DNA of 64,000 nt from Solenopsis invicta (Eukaryota > Arthropoda > Insecta > Hymenoptera > Formicidae), in assembly GCF_016802725.1 (NCBI RefSeq), contig NC_052669.1:8703770-8767769 (forward strand), in the 5' to 3' direction. The translations under genes were made by a program, and so were the position numbers. This document shows, one piece after another, positions 25,901-36,484 of the stretch. The notes beneath the pieces were generated by a model that was not told the origin of the DNA, did not search any database, and was given only the letters and a program-made list of their open reading frames with translations. Numbering within the stretch: position 1 is the first letter of the stretch; each line of letters opens with the position of its first letter.

Positions 25901-27095
25901 TTGTGGGACACGACGTGGGCGCGCGCGCGTGGCGTTGAATAATTAACTTCGGTCAGCGCCGTCGTCGGTTTTATCGTAATTATCGCGCGACTCGTTCCCG
26001 ACAGGCAGCGGCGCTGCGCTGCGACCGATCGTAGATCGTAGAGAGATGATCGACGGACGCGATCGAGAGAACGACACGGCGGAAGAATGGAAAGCGAGGC
26101 GGGCGAGCTTTATGTTTGCCCGCCGTGTTTGCTGTAAAGATCTAACGTGTGCATCGGAACAGGTTTATGGCGTTACCTAATAGCTATAAAAATGGAGCTC
26201 CTGACCATAATCACTTTAACATTCAGTTATAATTACAAATCACAAATACCAAAAACTTCTCTCTCAGTGTAAATAACTGCGTTTAAATCATATTCAATTT
26301 CGTCGCGCGTGACAAAATTTATGCAAAAAAAAAAATTGTTGAAATTTAAAATAGAATGTCAGTGTTGTCGAGGTGTTAAGATAATTAATGGAAAAAATAA
26401 TAATTAACCAGAGAAAGAGACAGAGAGCTGTGTTAACTCAAGATAAATCTACGAGTTGTTTGCTGAAGCGATTACGACATTAAGGGGAGAATCTTGTTTC
26501 CAAAAGTCAAGCGCTAAATCGTAAGTCAACACAGTCGGTTTGTCAGCAGGTGGAATCATCTTAAATTCAATCCTTCTATTCGCCATTATTTTTTCATGGC
26601 AAACGGCCAGTGAAGAGAGCCGGGGCGGTCGTTTTTATCGAAATGCAGGAACGCGAATCGTCGATGTGTTACGCGAGGGGAACAAAAGACGCGTCTCGAA
26701 ATAAACGCGTCGGCGGATTCTCGATACGCGAGCGCGGGGCGCGATACGTCTTTTACCGGGCGCGGTCCCCCATCATCGCGCGTCCGTTTTTTGGCGCTTC
26801 GCCAATAAGCGTAAGATGGATCCCGCCTCGAATCGTACCGCGGTTTCGGCTCATCGAGTTACACATTATTCAAGAAAGCGCGCGGCCTTAAATAATTCTG
26901 GGCAGCGAATAATTTCTCGAATGAGCGCGCACTTCGCGTTCCGACTTCGCGCGAGGTCGCGTTTAAGCGCGAAAGCGATTCATCTCTCTCCTCCACCTGG
27001 AATTTCCATTTAATTTATACCCTTCCCCCATTCCTCGTGGAAGATTCGGCAATAAACATCGAAGGGGTCTCTCTCCTTTACTTCGCTAAAATATT
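22906..27095. other. Non-coding mosaic
   Basis: AT-rich at 23.0-23.4 and 26.2-26.6 kb, CpG-rich at 24.4-25.2, 25.7-26.15 and 26.6-27.0 kb. A GGCGC-type repeat lies at 24541-24566 and an A-run at about 25201-25214. Several overlapping 60-110 codon frames lie in CpG-rich DNA without family or splice support. Confidence 0.5.
24541..24566. repeat. Short (GGCGC)n-like GC repeat
   Basis: About five GCGCG/GGCGC units with one T substitution. A similar GCGGC array occurs at about 27501-27527. Both are pure CpG low-complexity DNA. Confidence 0.7.
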
Positions 27096-27106
27096 AAATG
27101 CCGGCA

Positions 27107-27330
27107 GAGAGAGAGAGAGATACGTGCATTATAGTATATATAGTTTACATAAGCGCGATAAAGAGAGACGAGCGTCGGGTTTTATCGACGCACGTCTCAC
27201 CTCATGCACATTCTCGCGTCGTAAATAATTTCCCGAAATGTCCACCGAATTGTTCGCACGCGCTCGTTACGCGTCGGACGGTCGGAGGGAAAGAGAAAGA
27301 GAAAGCAAAGAGAGAGAGAGAGAGAGAGTT
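27107..27330. repeat. GA-rich simple repeats
   Basis: Two short (GA)n runs, 27107-27119 and about 27309-27329, lie in CpG-rich sequence with GAAAGAGAAAGAG words. GA repeats are binding sites for GAGA-factor-like proteins in insects. The 152-codon + frame across them is low complexity and not a gene. Confidence 0.6.
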
Positions 27331-27454
27331 GGACATCTCTTTCTCTCGAAGAGATCGCTCTCGGCGCTTGAATCCGCGACTCCGACTCGTTCGATCCGTC
27401 CCAAGACGATTCGTCTTTACCTCGACCTTCCACCTTCGCGCACTTTTTCACGAT

Positions 27455-27530
27455 GTTGCGGCGGCGGCGGCGTTCACGCGCCGAGCTGGCCGGCGGGATA
27501 GAGCGGCGCGGCGCGGCGCGGCGGGCGGTG
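27455..27530. repeat. (CGG)n and (GCGGC)n GC-rich repeats
   Basis: GCGGCGGCGGCGGCG at about 27458-27472, then GGCGCGGCGCGGCGCGGC at about 27502-27519. They are CpG-dense and precede the TAATTA-containing block at 27.58 kb. Confidence 0.75.
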
Positions 27531-27559
27531 GGATTGCGAAATCGCCGTGGAAATAATGA

Positions 27560-27740
27560 CGGGCGTAGATCGTACACTGGGACCAATTTGCATCTGTAAT
27601 TACCACGGCGCGCCGTTAATAACTAATTAATGAGAGAGCCTTGCCGGGCTGCGGCGAGCCGGCTGACGTAACCGCCAGCCGCCTCCGGGTCCCGAGAGCT
27701 GTTAATTGATCAGCGATTAATCAACCACGTTTCTATCTAT
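27560..27740. promoter_or_regulatory. Candidate regulatory block: TAATTA cores around a GGCGCGCC palindrome
   Basis: Within about 140 bases there are TGTAATTACC, CGTTAATAACTAATTAATGAG, CTGTTAATTGATCAG and CGATTAATCAACC, plus the 8-bp palindrome GGCGCGCC at 27607-27614 and a GC-rich centre (GCCGGCTGACG near 27660). The AT cores alternating with GC-rich palindromes recall insect ultraconserved non-coding DNA near developmental genes. No coding sign. Confidence 0.3.
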
Positions 27741-28690
27741 TTTTAACCTTTCCCCTCTCCACCTACGCGTGCCGTCACTCATTCGCTCTTTCTCGCTCCT
27801 TGAATCCTCTCTCTGTCAATAGCCGCCCAATTGCGAGGTCCAAGGATTTCGTGAAGATGTTAATAGCGTCCAGGATTTACAAACGCGGCCAAGCGTATTA
27901 ATTATGCGGCGCAGCTAATTGCCCATTCTGAACGCCCGAGCTGCCGCAGCGATTCTATTTTTCTTTAGCGAATGTACCACACGTTTATGCATGAGTGCGT
28001 ACAGTTTACGAGCAATTAAAAAAATTAAATGGAAGTTGCACACATTACGTGTATGAGGCTTTTGAGACTTTGATCGCGTGCGTGCACGTTCTCTCACGAT
28101 ATTTTTTCCTTTATTGAGGCTCGATTAAGCGAAATCTTGCAGCGATACAAAACCGAGTAATTCAGATCGCCGCTCTGGCGGTCGTTTGCGTTACTGCCAA
28201 TCACAATGTAGGCGTTTCACACTCACGGTTATGAATTCAAAGCTCTTTACACGTGCAAGTATTGCAATATTCATCGCAATGTACATTACTTCCTAGCTAC
28301 GTGAAGACAAGGCTGACTCGTAAACTCGGCGCGACATCATCGATTTCCGTTCGAACTGATTCGAGAAATGAACTTGAAAATCGCGCTAGCACGATTCTCG
28401 AGCCAACTTTAGAATTCCGCGTTTCACGTGAATTCGTGAGCGGACTGACCGACCATTCCAGTGGTCGAGTCGATTCATTTAATTCACTTGTTAAATTTTA
28501 CCTCGGTTTTCGTTCAGAGTCGATTCCGCCGACGACTCCAGTTACCCATAACGCCGCATCCTTCGTCAAGGATGTCTCTTCGTTCGCGCACGCGGGATCT
28601 TCGTTTCCGGGTAACACACGTTCACACTAGTCTTCACTTGAGATTTCGAAAGCCGTGAAGCCCGATCATTCACGTAACTCGAGGAAAATC
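27741..28690. other. Non-coding stretch leading to a CpG-rich promoter-like block
   Basis: No gene recognised. The 125-codon + frame at 28253-28630 starts at an ordinary ATG but has serine/arginine-rich random appearance. No initiator or splice structure fixed. Confidence 0.5.
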
Positions 28691-28825
28691 GGCCGACCCA
28701 ATGGCCCGACGCGGGGATGAGAGAAAGGGGAAGGGGGGAATTCCTCGCGAAAGAAGAGGCAAACAAATCGGGGGTCCGAACGGACTTCCGGTCGGAAGTG
28801 GCGCTACCGTCGATGATGACGACAC

Positions 28826-28886
28826 ACGTCGACGATCGGCGACGGTCGGCGACGACGGCGGCGACGACGACGACGACGACGACGAG
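28826..28886. repeat. (CGA)n/(CGG)n trinucleotide repeat
   Basis: GACGACGG and GGCGACGACGACGACGACGA units, imperfect on the left and nearly pure at about 28861-28884. Encodes poly-Asp or poly-Arg in chance frames. Confidence 0.85.
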
Positions 28887-29495
28887 AGGCGTCTCGCGCG
28901 ACACGCACACGTGGTGGGGGCGTCTGCGGCCGCTACTACGGCAGAACTAAGGGGTTGTTTGCCCCGTCGCACGGCTCCGGGGGGTCTCTACCACCCCACC
29001 AGCCCCGCTATTTTGCATAGGGCCTGCGCGTCGAAGGCGGCATACACACCGCCACCCACGCTATCTTTCCCTTTCTCTCCCTCGTTCTCTCTCTTATTTC
29101 ATCCCAGTACAGTCGCGTCTCTCGCGGACCCTCGTTTCGCCCCCGCTAGCCGCCCATCTACCACGCTACTTCCCCGCCCGCGCACACTTCGAGGGGCACA
29201 CACTTCGATTTGTCGAATCCGCGTTTCGCGGCTCTCCTCTGGCCTCTTCCGCGAAGGGAAAAGAGGTTCGATCCCTCGTCCTCCGTCGTCGCAGCCGCCG
29301 CGCCGTCACCCTCCGTTTCAACCTTCTCTGCCTTCCCGTCCGCCGCCCTCCGTCATCGCGTTTCCCTTTGTCTTTCTTTCTCGCCCTGTGTCTTCCTTCT
29401 TGCGCCCGGTGTATTCTTGCTCTCCTCATCCTCACCCGCTTTTTATTTATCCCGTTGCCTCGACGCTGCGCGGCTTCGTCTCGGTCATTTTCACC

Positions 29496-29543
29496 ATGAA
29501 AACGAGGGGCAAGCTGGAGCAGGGAAATCTTCTATCTCGGTAG
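29496..29543 (+). other. Small ATG-initiated frame (15 codons) at the end of the promoter-like block
   Basis: ATG at 29496 has A at -3 (CACCATG) and reads MKTRGKLEQGNLLSR before TAG at 29541. The last codon overlaps a weak donor-like GGTAGTC, so it could be either a short upstream frame or a first coding exon spliced at CTCG/GTAGTC. The donor lacks G at +5. I do not recognise the peptide. Confidence 0.12.
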
Positions 29544-29545
29544 TC

Positions 29546-30500
29546 CGCGCGTGATACTGTCGTAAATTGGACGTTACGTTGTCGTTATTTCTTGCGAAAT
29601 GCCTGTTAAAAATACTCGCGAGGATGAATATCTGTGCTGGGAATATTTCAAAAATTTTAAGATGAGAGTAAAGAGTGACAAGATTGAAAGAAGCAATGAC
29701 TGCTGGCAATTAATGCGTCATAGCACAAATGTAACTCTTTGAGGTTGGAAAGGATTTCTAAAGAAAATGTGTTAAGAATCCGCAGATCTATAGTAGCTTA
29801 ATACTTTGAATATTATAGTTTTTACTAACATTTCATTATGTTTCCTCAAGTATTAATTATTTGCAATATTCCTCTCTAAAATTTCTTCCTGTTCATTCTA
29901 TTATTGAATATTAAAGACGCGATGTTATCCACATACATATTTTTGACCTCTTTAATCATGTCACAACTGTAAATTGTGTTTAACCATTTCGAATTGAGTG
30001 CGATTACATATGTCGGTTACGAGTACCGACTTACGAGTTTCTCTCAGATTCGTAGAAATTGCGGGAACTCATTCGTGGTCGAGAATTAGGTCGGTGTGAC
30101 GAGGCAAACGTGACGAGAATGATGTAAACTAGTAGTTAAAATTATAATAAGAGCCAGCGACCGCTTTTTCTAGACTTCGAGAAATTGGTGGAGAAGGCAG
30201 CCAATTGGCAGACAGATTTCAAATATTTGAGTACAATAGCGATTTCAAATAGAAACTACGATAATGATGCGTCGTACATGTAGCAAGCGATATTAGTAAT
30301 AACAAAGCTGTATCGCTCAAGATCCACGAAAACTTAATTGTGCAATCACTTTAATGATTCTGAAAATTAACGAGACTTCAATAATTACGATAACGAATTA
30401 TTATAAATACAAATTCTGGATGAAAACGCTAGGTATTCTATAAATATTTTTACATAACTGCACGTAAAGTTGTGCTACTGTTGTACAAGCGCCACACCAG
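29546..30500. other. AT-rich non-coding stretch
   Basis: Nothing recognised. Composition drops sharply to AT-rich after the CpG block. No repeat or long frame stands out. Confidence 0.6.
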
Positions 30501-31010
30501 GCGCTTTCACGATATTCAAATCATTCCAAGTGCAACAAGAAACATGGTAACTTGCACAATTAACCATTCAGTCATTTCTTCAGGACAGTCAATGGAATTA
30601 GCGTAACCGGGACGCAGGAGCCAATCAACGAGCAGCGGTTCCCTTTCCTGAACGAGTAAAGGGTTGCAAAGCATGGGTGGGCGAAAGTTAGTTAACGCCT
30701 CCGCGTAATTAAGCAAAGTGAGGCTCGTGGTAGACACTGAGAGCAGGTCCACGCTCCACCCAGCCTCCGGGCGGGGAGGACAAGAATGGTTCAACCCTCT
30801 CTGCGGAGAGGGCGACAGGTCGAGCCTCATTGGAGGTGGGTTGGTTAGCGCATGTATAATTAGCGCAAGCAGTGACGGGAGAGTTCCGGGAGGGAGTGAG
30901 GGTGGAGTGAGAGGAAGACAGTGTCCCGGCGGGGGACAGGGTGGAGCCACCCAGTCGGCGCATGTGCCAGCATCCCTTGGAGCCGGAGATATAATATATT
31001 CATAACGTGC
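30500..31010. other. GC-rich block with a run of short hairpins
   Basis: It differs from the other GC-rich patches by having fewer CpG and many GGG/CCC words. Perfect small hairpins follow each other: 30764-30779 (CCTCC, 6-base loop, GGAGG), 30795-30812 (CCCTCTC, loop TGCG, GAGAGGG), 30825-30836 (CCTC/GAGG) and 30922-30938 (TGTCCC, loop GGCGG, GGGACA), then GGTGGAGCCACC near 30951. On - a 144-codon frame is open (30516-30950), and other frames are open too, so it is not compelling as coding. It could be a structured non-coding RNA or a GC-rich regulatory element. Confidence 0.3.
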
Positions 31011-32615
31011 CTGGCCGATGTTCTATCTCCATTTCGGTACATCGCTCCTCCGCGAGACTCATTTCCGATTCAATGCCAAGACTGACCGCCAGTTAATCGA
31101 TCGATGCCGAATTATTACGTTTCCAGTGGAAAATTGGCATCTATTTAACGTTTAGATATCGCAAAGATTATCTCCAAGTTATAACATGCAAGCGTAATAA
31201 CAGAAATACAAGAGTAAGAATAAAGGAACTATGATATCGAACTGAGTGATGTAAGAAACTATGACATAAAGCTGACAAAGGAACTATAGTATCCACGGTC
31301 ATTGTATCTTTTGTAATCGTACCGTATTCACGCCAGCAGTGACACTTGTTCGTACATGTATGCCAGCCAAATCGTAGTCGTCATTAGCTATTCATTTTTT
31401 GGTATTTGTGTGATGAATTCGTTAATATAAATGAAAATTTATTCCTATAAATCCAATTACGTTATTAACTTAATTATAACTAAATTAATAGATCATAAAA
31501 ATAAAATTTGTTGTTTAATAAAAGTAGTATTTTGTGTAAATAATTACTGTCATTTTTTTATTATTAAAATATCGATTCTATAATAAGAATAGAAATTCGT
31601 AATTAGAATTTTTTGTTTTAAATATTAAAAAGAATTTGTCATTGAAAAATATTCGACAAGTACGGTGCAGACACAGCACGTTTATGTTTGAATCGACCTT
31701 AATCTTTTTTTTTTACAATTATATATAAAATATACAATAGGAATTGATGTTACGCCTGTGTTCTACGAAGTAATGAGTTACAGCGAAAACACGATCAAAG
31801 TAAAATTCACAAAGATACTATGCATATCTAATAGAAATTTTATCTTTATTCGTGGCAAATATTCACATTTACGATTATTTTCCACTATGCCACAAGCTTT
31901 TTATTCGTTTTCGTTCAAAGCTAGCGTCAAGAACAGTTGAATATATTCCTCTTCGATAATATTTCTCTTTGAAGAGAATAATGATACTTGTCAGTCATTA
32001 TGTACAGCACGTGTTCGTCAAACGGAATCTTTTATTAGGCACTCTATATTTATCAACTCAATGCTAAGTTTTACTGCATTTTAATAATGCATTTACTCAC
32101 AAATAGCGTCAACTTCCGTATCGTAAAAATAAAATATAATGTGCGTTCGAATCAACAAATTTTAATATTTGTAGGCAAACTTAATTTCGCGATCAGATGC
32201 AGCGTAATAGAAATGTCCCCAAGTAAAGGCGACGAAATCGTCGCCTTCGTGAACTCGTGAGTAAAAAAATAAAAAAAAAAAAAGAGGAAAAAGACAGGCG
32301 AAAGAGAGAAGTGCGAGGACCCTTCAGTGTGTGCCGTGTATTTTGGTCCGGATCCTAGATAACCTGGTGTGCTTTTCCGGATGCTTGAGCACGACACATG
32401 TCTCAGCCGGGCAGACTTTTCCCCTGATCGTGTTGTGGCGGAGGGTTCGTCGTCGGGTCAGCGTTACGGCGCGGGCGGCCGGGAATGAAGCCTAGAGGGT
32501 GCTCTGCGGTTCCACCCCCAAGACACGGTGTCATCAGGCGCAATTAGGGACGAGTCTCGGTCATCAACGCGTGTACCACGGCTTTCCCCTCCGCGCGTGT
32601 CGCGCGACTGTATGC
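31011..32615. other. AT-rich non-coding stretch
   Basis: Nothing recognised in 31.1-32.2 kb beyond an A-run at about 32266-32283. From 32.3 kb the sequence is CpG-rich. The 81-codon - frame at 32152-32397 spans the A-run and is an artefact. Confidence 0.55.
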
Positions 32616-32652
32616 GTGACCGTCGCCGTCGCCGTCGTCGTCGCCGTCGCCA
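32616..32652. repeat. (CGTCGC)n repeat
   Basis: About five CGTCGC/CGTCGT units in CpG-rich DNA. The 185-codon + frame crossing it (32499-33056) shows a poly-Val/Ala run from this repeat and no domain. Confidence 0.8.
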
Positions 32653-33930
32653 GGGCGAACCCCCGTGTGACGGGGGCTGCCAGTCTTTCCTGTCGCACTA
32701 TTTCTCTCCTTAATTCCGTTTCATTCCCCTATGAGACGCGCTCTGCTACTCGACCTACGTCTTTCTCTTCCTCCCTTCCGCTACCGACGATTCGTCTGTG
32801 CTCCTTCGTTCTACTTCACGAGTCGCTCGTTGCAGTCGACTGTGCCGGGGTACGCGATTACTCCCGTTATACGTCTTTGACGCAATTATGCCTTGGCCCT
32901 TATGACATCTCGTTAACTCTACCAACCCCCCGTGGAGACGCGACATTACCGAAGGCGTTGTCACGATGTAGAAACGAGCGCGTTGCCGAGCTCGTAATTC
33001 CTCGAAATTCAACAAGGCTCTTGCTAAACGAACCCTATGCGATACATACGAGCTAAGACTTTTCGCTAATATGCATTTCACTATTTCTGATTCTAATTTA
33101 TTTAATTCTTCGTCAATTGCATTGTTCGAAATATCGAGGTTTGTAATATAAAATCAAAGACGTTTAAAATTAAAGACAATTAAATTTCGCTTTTTTTTTC
33201 TTCAGCTTGCATTTCACTTGATTAGGTCGAGTTATACACAAATTGCGCATTACTGACACAAATGTATTTTTTATTGCGGATCATAAACTATGTATATTTC
33301 GAGAACATTACCTCGACCGTAACTATCGTTGGGCTCTACCGTTGTTGCCGGCGCTGAAATCGGTACGAAGCCGGACAATTATCAACTCGAATGGTACAAT
33401 TACAGGTCCGCTGTAATTTTGCGTCTACCACGTAATACCGGGAAGCCGATTGTTTGCGCTAGGCAGAAACGTCGTTGCGGACGAAGAAAGGGGCAAAAGT
33501 AATCTGCGAAATGGATGCGAGGGAGGCAATCGGTTAGAGGTTCGTTTCGCCGAACAAATTGATCTCAGTAGGCGCAAATTTACAGCGCGGTGCGTGATAA
33601 ATAAGTCCCGCGGCCGCGTTTCTATTGTTCTGTGAAAAGCGCCGGTGCGGCGTACGTACGATTACAAACGCAGATAGCAGTAATTGCACCTGCAACCGTG
33701 ACATGCTACACTGCAACAATTTCCTGCAGTACAGGTATTTACCGCAATGGAAGGGTAACTGCGCGACACATCAAGCTCGACCCAGCGATCATTATAGCGA
33801 TTTATCGCGTTTTCGCCCACGCCCCCGACCCGTATCGATAGATGCATAAATATTAAACTGGTTGATTTATGGCACGTTCGATTAAAAATTACCGGGGTCC
33901 GATATTTATAACGGATTGAGTTTTTTTTGC
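32653..33930. other. Non-coding stretch
   Basis: CpG-rich to 33.05 kb and at 33.33-33.85 kb, AT-rich between. A strong acceptor-like run (nine T, C, TTCAG) ends at 33205 on +, but only 16 codons are open after it and there is no good donor. Overlapping short frames at 33.45-33.85 kb are on both strands. Confidence 0.5.
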
Positions 33931-33932
33931 AG

Positions 33933-34011
33933 CCTGAAGAAAATACAAATACTTGGCAATATTCCAGAAATAACGTACATTTCTCAAGAGAAATTTCTTG
34001 ATTATTCTTGA
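33933..34011 (+). other. Candidate terminal exon after a T-rich acceptor
   Basis: The + acceptor is GAGTTTTTTTTGCAG, ending at 33932. Two frames stay open after it. The smoother one reads LKKIQILGNIPEITYISQE then KFLDYS and a TGA at 34009-34011. The other reads PEENTNTWQYSRNNVHFSRE, two more residues and a TGA at 33999-34001. An ATTAAA word at about 34195 could serve as a poly(A) signal, which would place the (AC)n repeat in the 3'UTR. The flanks are AT-rich and I recognise no family. Single-acceptor evidence is weak. Confidence 0.12.
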
Positions 34012-34131
34012 TTCTGACTTAATTAAAATCAGATTCAATTTTAAGTTAAAGACGACGCTGTAAATTTAATAGTTTCTTCAATTCTAATTTAAAAACTTGA
34101 AAAATTTAAGTAACGAGAAATGTGACTTCCG

Positions 34132-34163
<32 letters not shown>

Positions 34164-34174
34164 TATATATATAT
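34132..34174. repeat. (AC)14 followed by (AT)6 microsatellite
   Basis: Pure AC units at 34133-34160, then AAATATATATATATAT to 34174. A compound dinucleotide microsatellite, likely polymorphic. Confidence 0.95.
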
Positions 34175-36475
34175 TGTCAGTGCGTGAAGCTTGATTAAAT
34201 ATAAAAGTCATAACTCGCGGATTAACTCAACTCTCATAACTTGAAGTAAATAGCAGCAATGCGAGTCACGTGAGGCGTGCGTCGTACATACTCATATTAG
34301 CTCCGGCTGCGAGATTGCACCAGGACGCAACAATTCCGCGGAGAAACCGCTCCGTGCAACGTGTCGGGCGGGAGGATCGTGCAAATTTAAATAGACAAGG
34401 ATTGCGGGTCTACAATATCGGAAGCCGGTGCGTAAAATTGCAAAAGTTAATAATCCCTATGCTTGGCTGCCAGAGACGTAATAAGCTGCGAGTTTAGCCC
34501 GTGTGCAAGGGCGAGTGGCGGCAACATTCTTTCGGGTTACACAGCACACTTGCCACGCACGCGTGTATGTGTATTGGTGTCTGCGTGCGTGTGCGCGCTC
34601 GCGATCGTTCGTGAGCTCGCGTATTGTGTTCGTGTCCTAAGGGTAGAGAAAGGGACGCGCGTTTAGTCGAGGCTCGATGTTTTTAATAAGCGGTCGACCT
34701 GTAGCACGTACTGGATATTACCACGACACCTCCACGAGGGCGAGGCCCTTGCCAGGGTTCCTCCGTTCTCGCGCGACGCTCGACGACTAAACCGCGTTGG
34801 AAAAGATGGGCGACAGGGGCGAAAAAGGACGGGCGCGACGTACATATACACAGTGGCTTCTAATTAACTCACATCGACCTGGCCGAAGGTGCCATACTGT
34901 TCCTCGTAGAAAGAAGACGGAGGTATCACGAAGGTCGTATTCCGCGACGTTCTACGCACGGTCGATGCAGCGCGAGCACCGCTAATAATCCCCTGGAAAA
35001 TTTCACTGTAGCGCCGACAGCCTGAACGGCAGAAGTTAATATCGCGGAGAAAAGTTAATCCTTCTCCAAGGACTTGACCTATTGAACGTAGTTATGTTAA
35101 CTAGGGATCATTCTGACTCTACTCTTGCTTCTGCACTACGCCACTTGCCAATTTTCTTCTTCGTCCTGGAAAAGATATTTCTCAAAAATTGAAACGTAGA
35201 ATTTATGCAGAGTATATTAAAATCCACTATCTAAATGTACACGACAAACTTTCTAGTCGGTATAGAATTCTTCTCTTAATTAAATTAAAGCTGCTTTATA
35301 TATATATATAAATGTGTATTCGTTTATTCAAATTGAATTCTACCTTATTCTCAAGATATAATTTAAGAATTAATTATCCAGGCATTTAATAATATAAATA
35401 TTAAAAAGATAAAAATAAAACGTCCCTCTAAAATATTACTCGAGGAAAGATCAATACAAATTTAGTTGAAGCACACTTATCGTTAAAATTAAGATGGAAA
35501 ATTCTACCCCGTCTGATAAATTCATGATACGTTGAGAATTGTTTAAACACAGTTTTTCGAAAGGAACCTTAAACGCACCGTCACGTTTTCTCACGAATAT
35601 TCACCAATATACTTTTTATCTTTCGCTCCTTATATGTCGCCGCTTATCCAAAGACGCGTGAGCTATCGATCGGCCGATTCTGAAGAGCGTGCAAACCGTG
35701 CTCGCGTCCTGTGCTATGTATACCTAGCGGAATCTATCGCGACGGTCGCTCTAGGATGGAATACGAGATACGAGGATATGAGATACGGACGCTTGATTCG
35801 GGAAATAAAAATTGAGTCAAACGCGTGAACTGGTTTTGCAAGTAATCCGATAGCTTTGTACCTATACTAGATCGAAATGACATCGGATATTTTCAACAAT
35901 TCAATATCGATAATATAACAAGCACTGTGGTACAAATAAAACAATGTGGCAAATACAATTAACAAAATTTTATTTAGCCAAAAATATACGAAACCGATAT
36001 TGACATTTCAATTAATTTAAACATACGTTAACAATCTTTGTTTATCATTTAATGAAATTTATGGAGAGAATATATTTATATTCTCTTATGCTTTTATTAA
36101 AAAAATTATTCTGAAAAAGGTCTGAATATTTTTTTCACAGTGCCTTTATATCTCAAAAATACCAAATGCTATTCGATTGCTCAGACAATGAAACATTATC
36201 ATATTGTATTATGCAAATGATCTGTGCGGAAACAGCGAGAAACTGAATCGCAGTGAGAAGATGCGAAAATCAAAGATAAAGATTTAATTTTTTTGTGATA
36301 TTGATCAACGCACAATCCGCGCTGCAAGAGGTCTCCTCCCCACCCACTGTACGACCGTGAACTTTAGCCGCGATTAGATCGCCGTAAATTGCAATGTGGT
36401 GCACGTCGGACATATCCATTGCCAATGCTCGAGCACTTCCATTGAATATTCTTTTCATGAATTACATACCTAAGA
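34175..36475. other. Non-coding mosaic
   Basis: CpG-rich at 34.27-35.05 kb, AT-rich at 35.1-35.6 and 35.85-36.25 kb. A (TA)7 run lies at 35297-35310. Near 35757-35790 GAGATACGAG/ATGAGATACGG words repeat. No gene recognised. Confidence 0.55.
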
Positions 36476-36484
36476 AACGTCCTC

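Larger units (their letters stand above)
28700..29545 (+). promoter_or_regulatory. CpG-rich, pyrimidine-rich promoter/5'UTR-like block
   Basis: About 850 bases of CpG-dense DNA become C/T-rich on + after 29045 (CTTTCCCTTTCTCTCC and similar), as in many insect 5'UTRs. Initiator-like words CCAGTAC and ACAGTCG lie near 29105-29113. The block ends with an ATG in good context at 29496 (CACCATGA). The 280-codon frame 28701-29543 that spans it is low complexity (poly-Asp from the CGA repeat, then Pro/Ser/Arg), so I read it as untranslated DNA. The promoter assignment is inference from composition. Confidence 0.25.

Noticed and set aside
27098..27586. 152-codon + and 129-codon - frames over the same DNA
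   Set aside because: GA and GCG simple repeats give Arg/Glu/Ser low complexity. Mutually overlapping strands.
29262..29276. B-box-like GGTTCGATCCC
   Set aside because: No tRNA arms on either side; lies in CpG-rich low-complexity DNA.
28701..29543. 280-codon + frame, the longest in the window
   Set aside because: Low-complexity Asp, Pro, Ser and Arg runs produced by a CGA repeat and pyrimidine-rich DNA. Other frames on both strands are open too. No domain.
32138..32152. B-box-like GCGTTCGAATCAAC
   Set aside because: No A box or cloverleaf around it, so not a tRNA or SINE.
32499..33056. 185-codon + frame
   Set aside because: Non-ATG start, a Val/Ala run from the CGTCGC repeat, random appearance and an antisense frame open as well.
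34132..34174. Tandem array considered as CRISPR or satellite
   Set aside because: Simple dinucleotide microsatellite. No repeat-spacer arrays occur anywhere, and the genome is eukaryotic.
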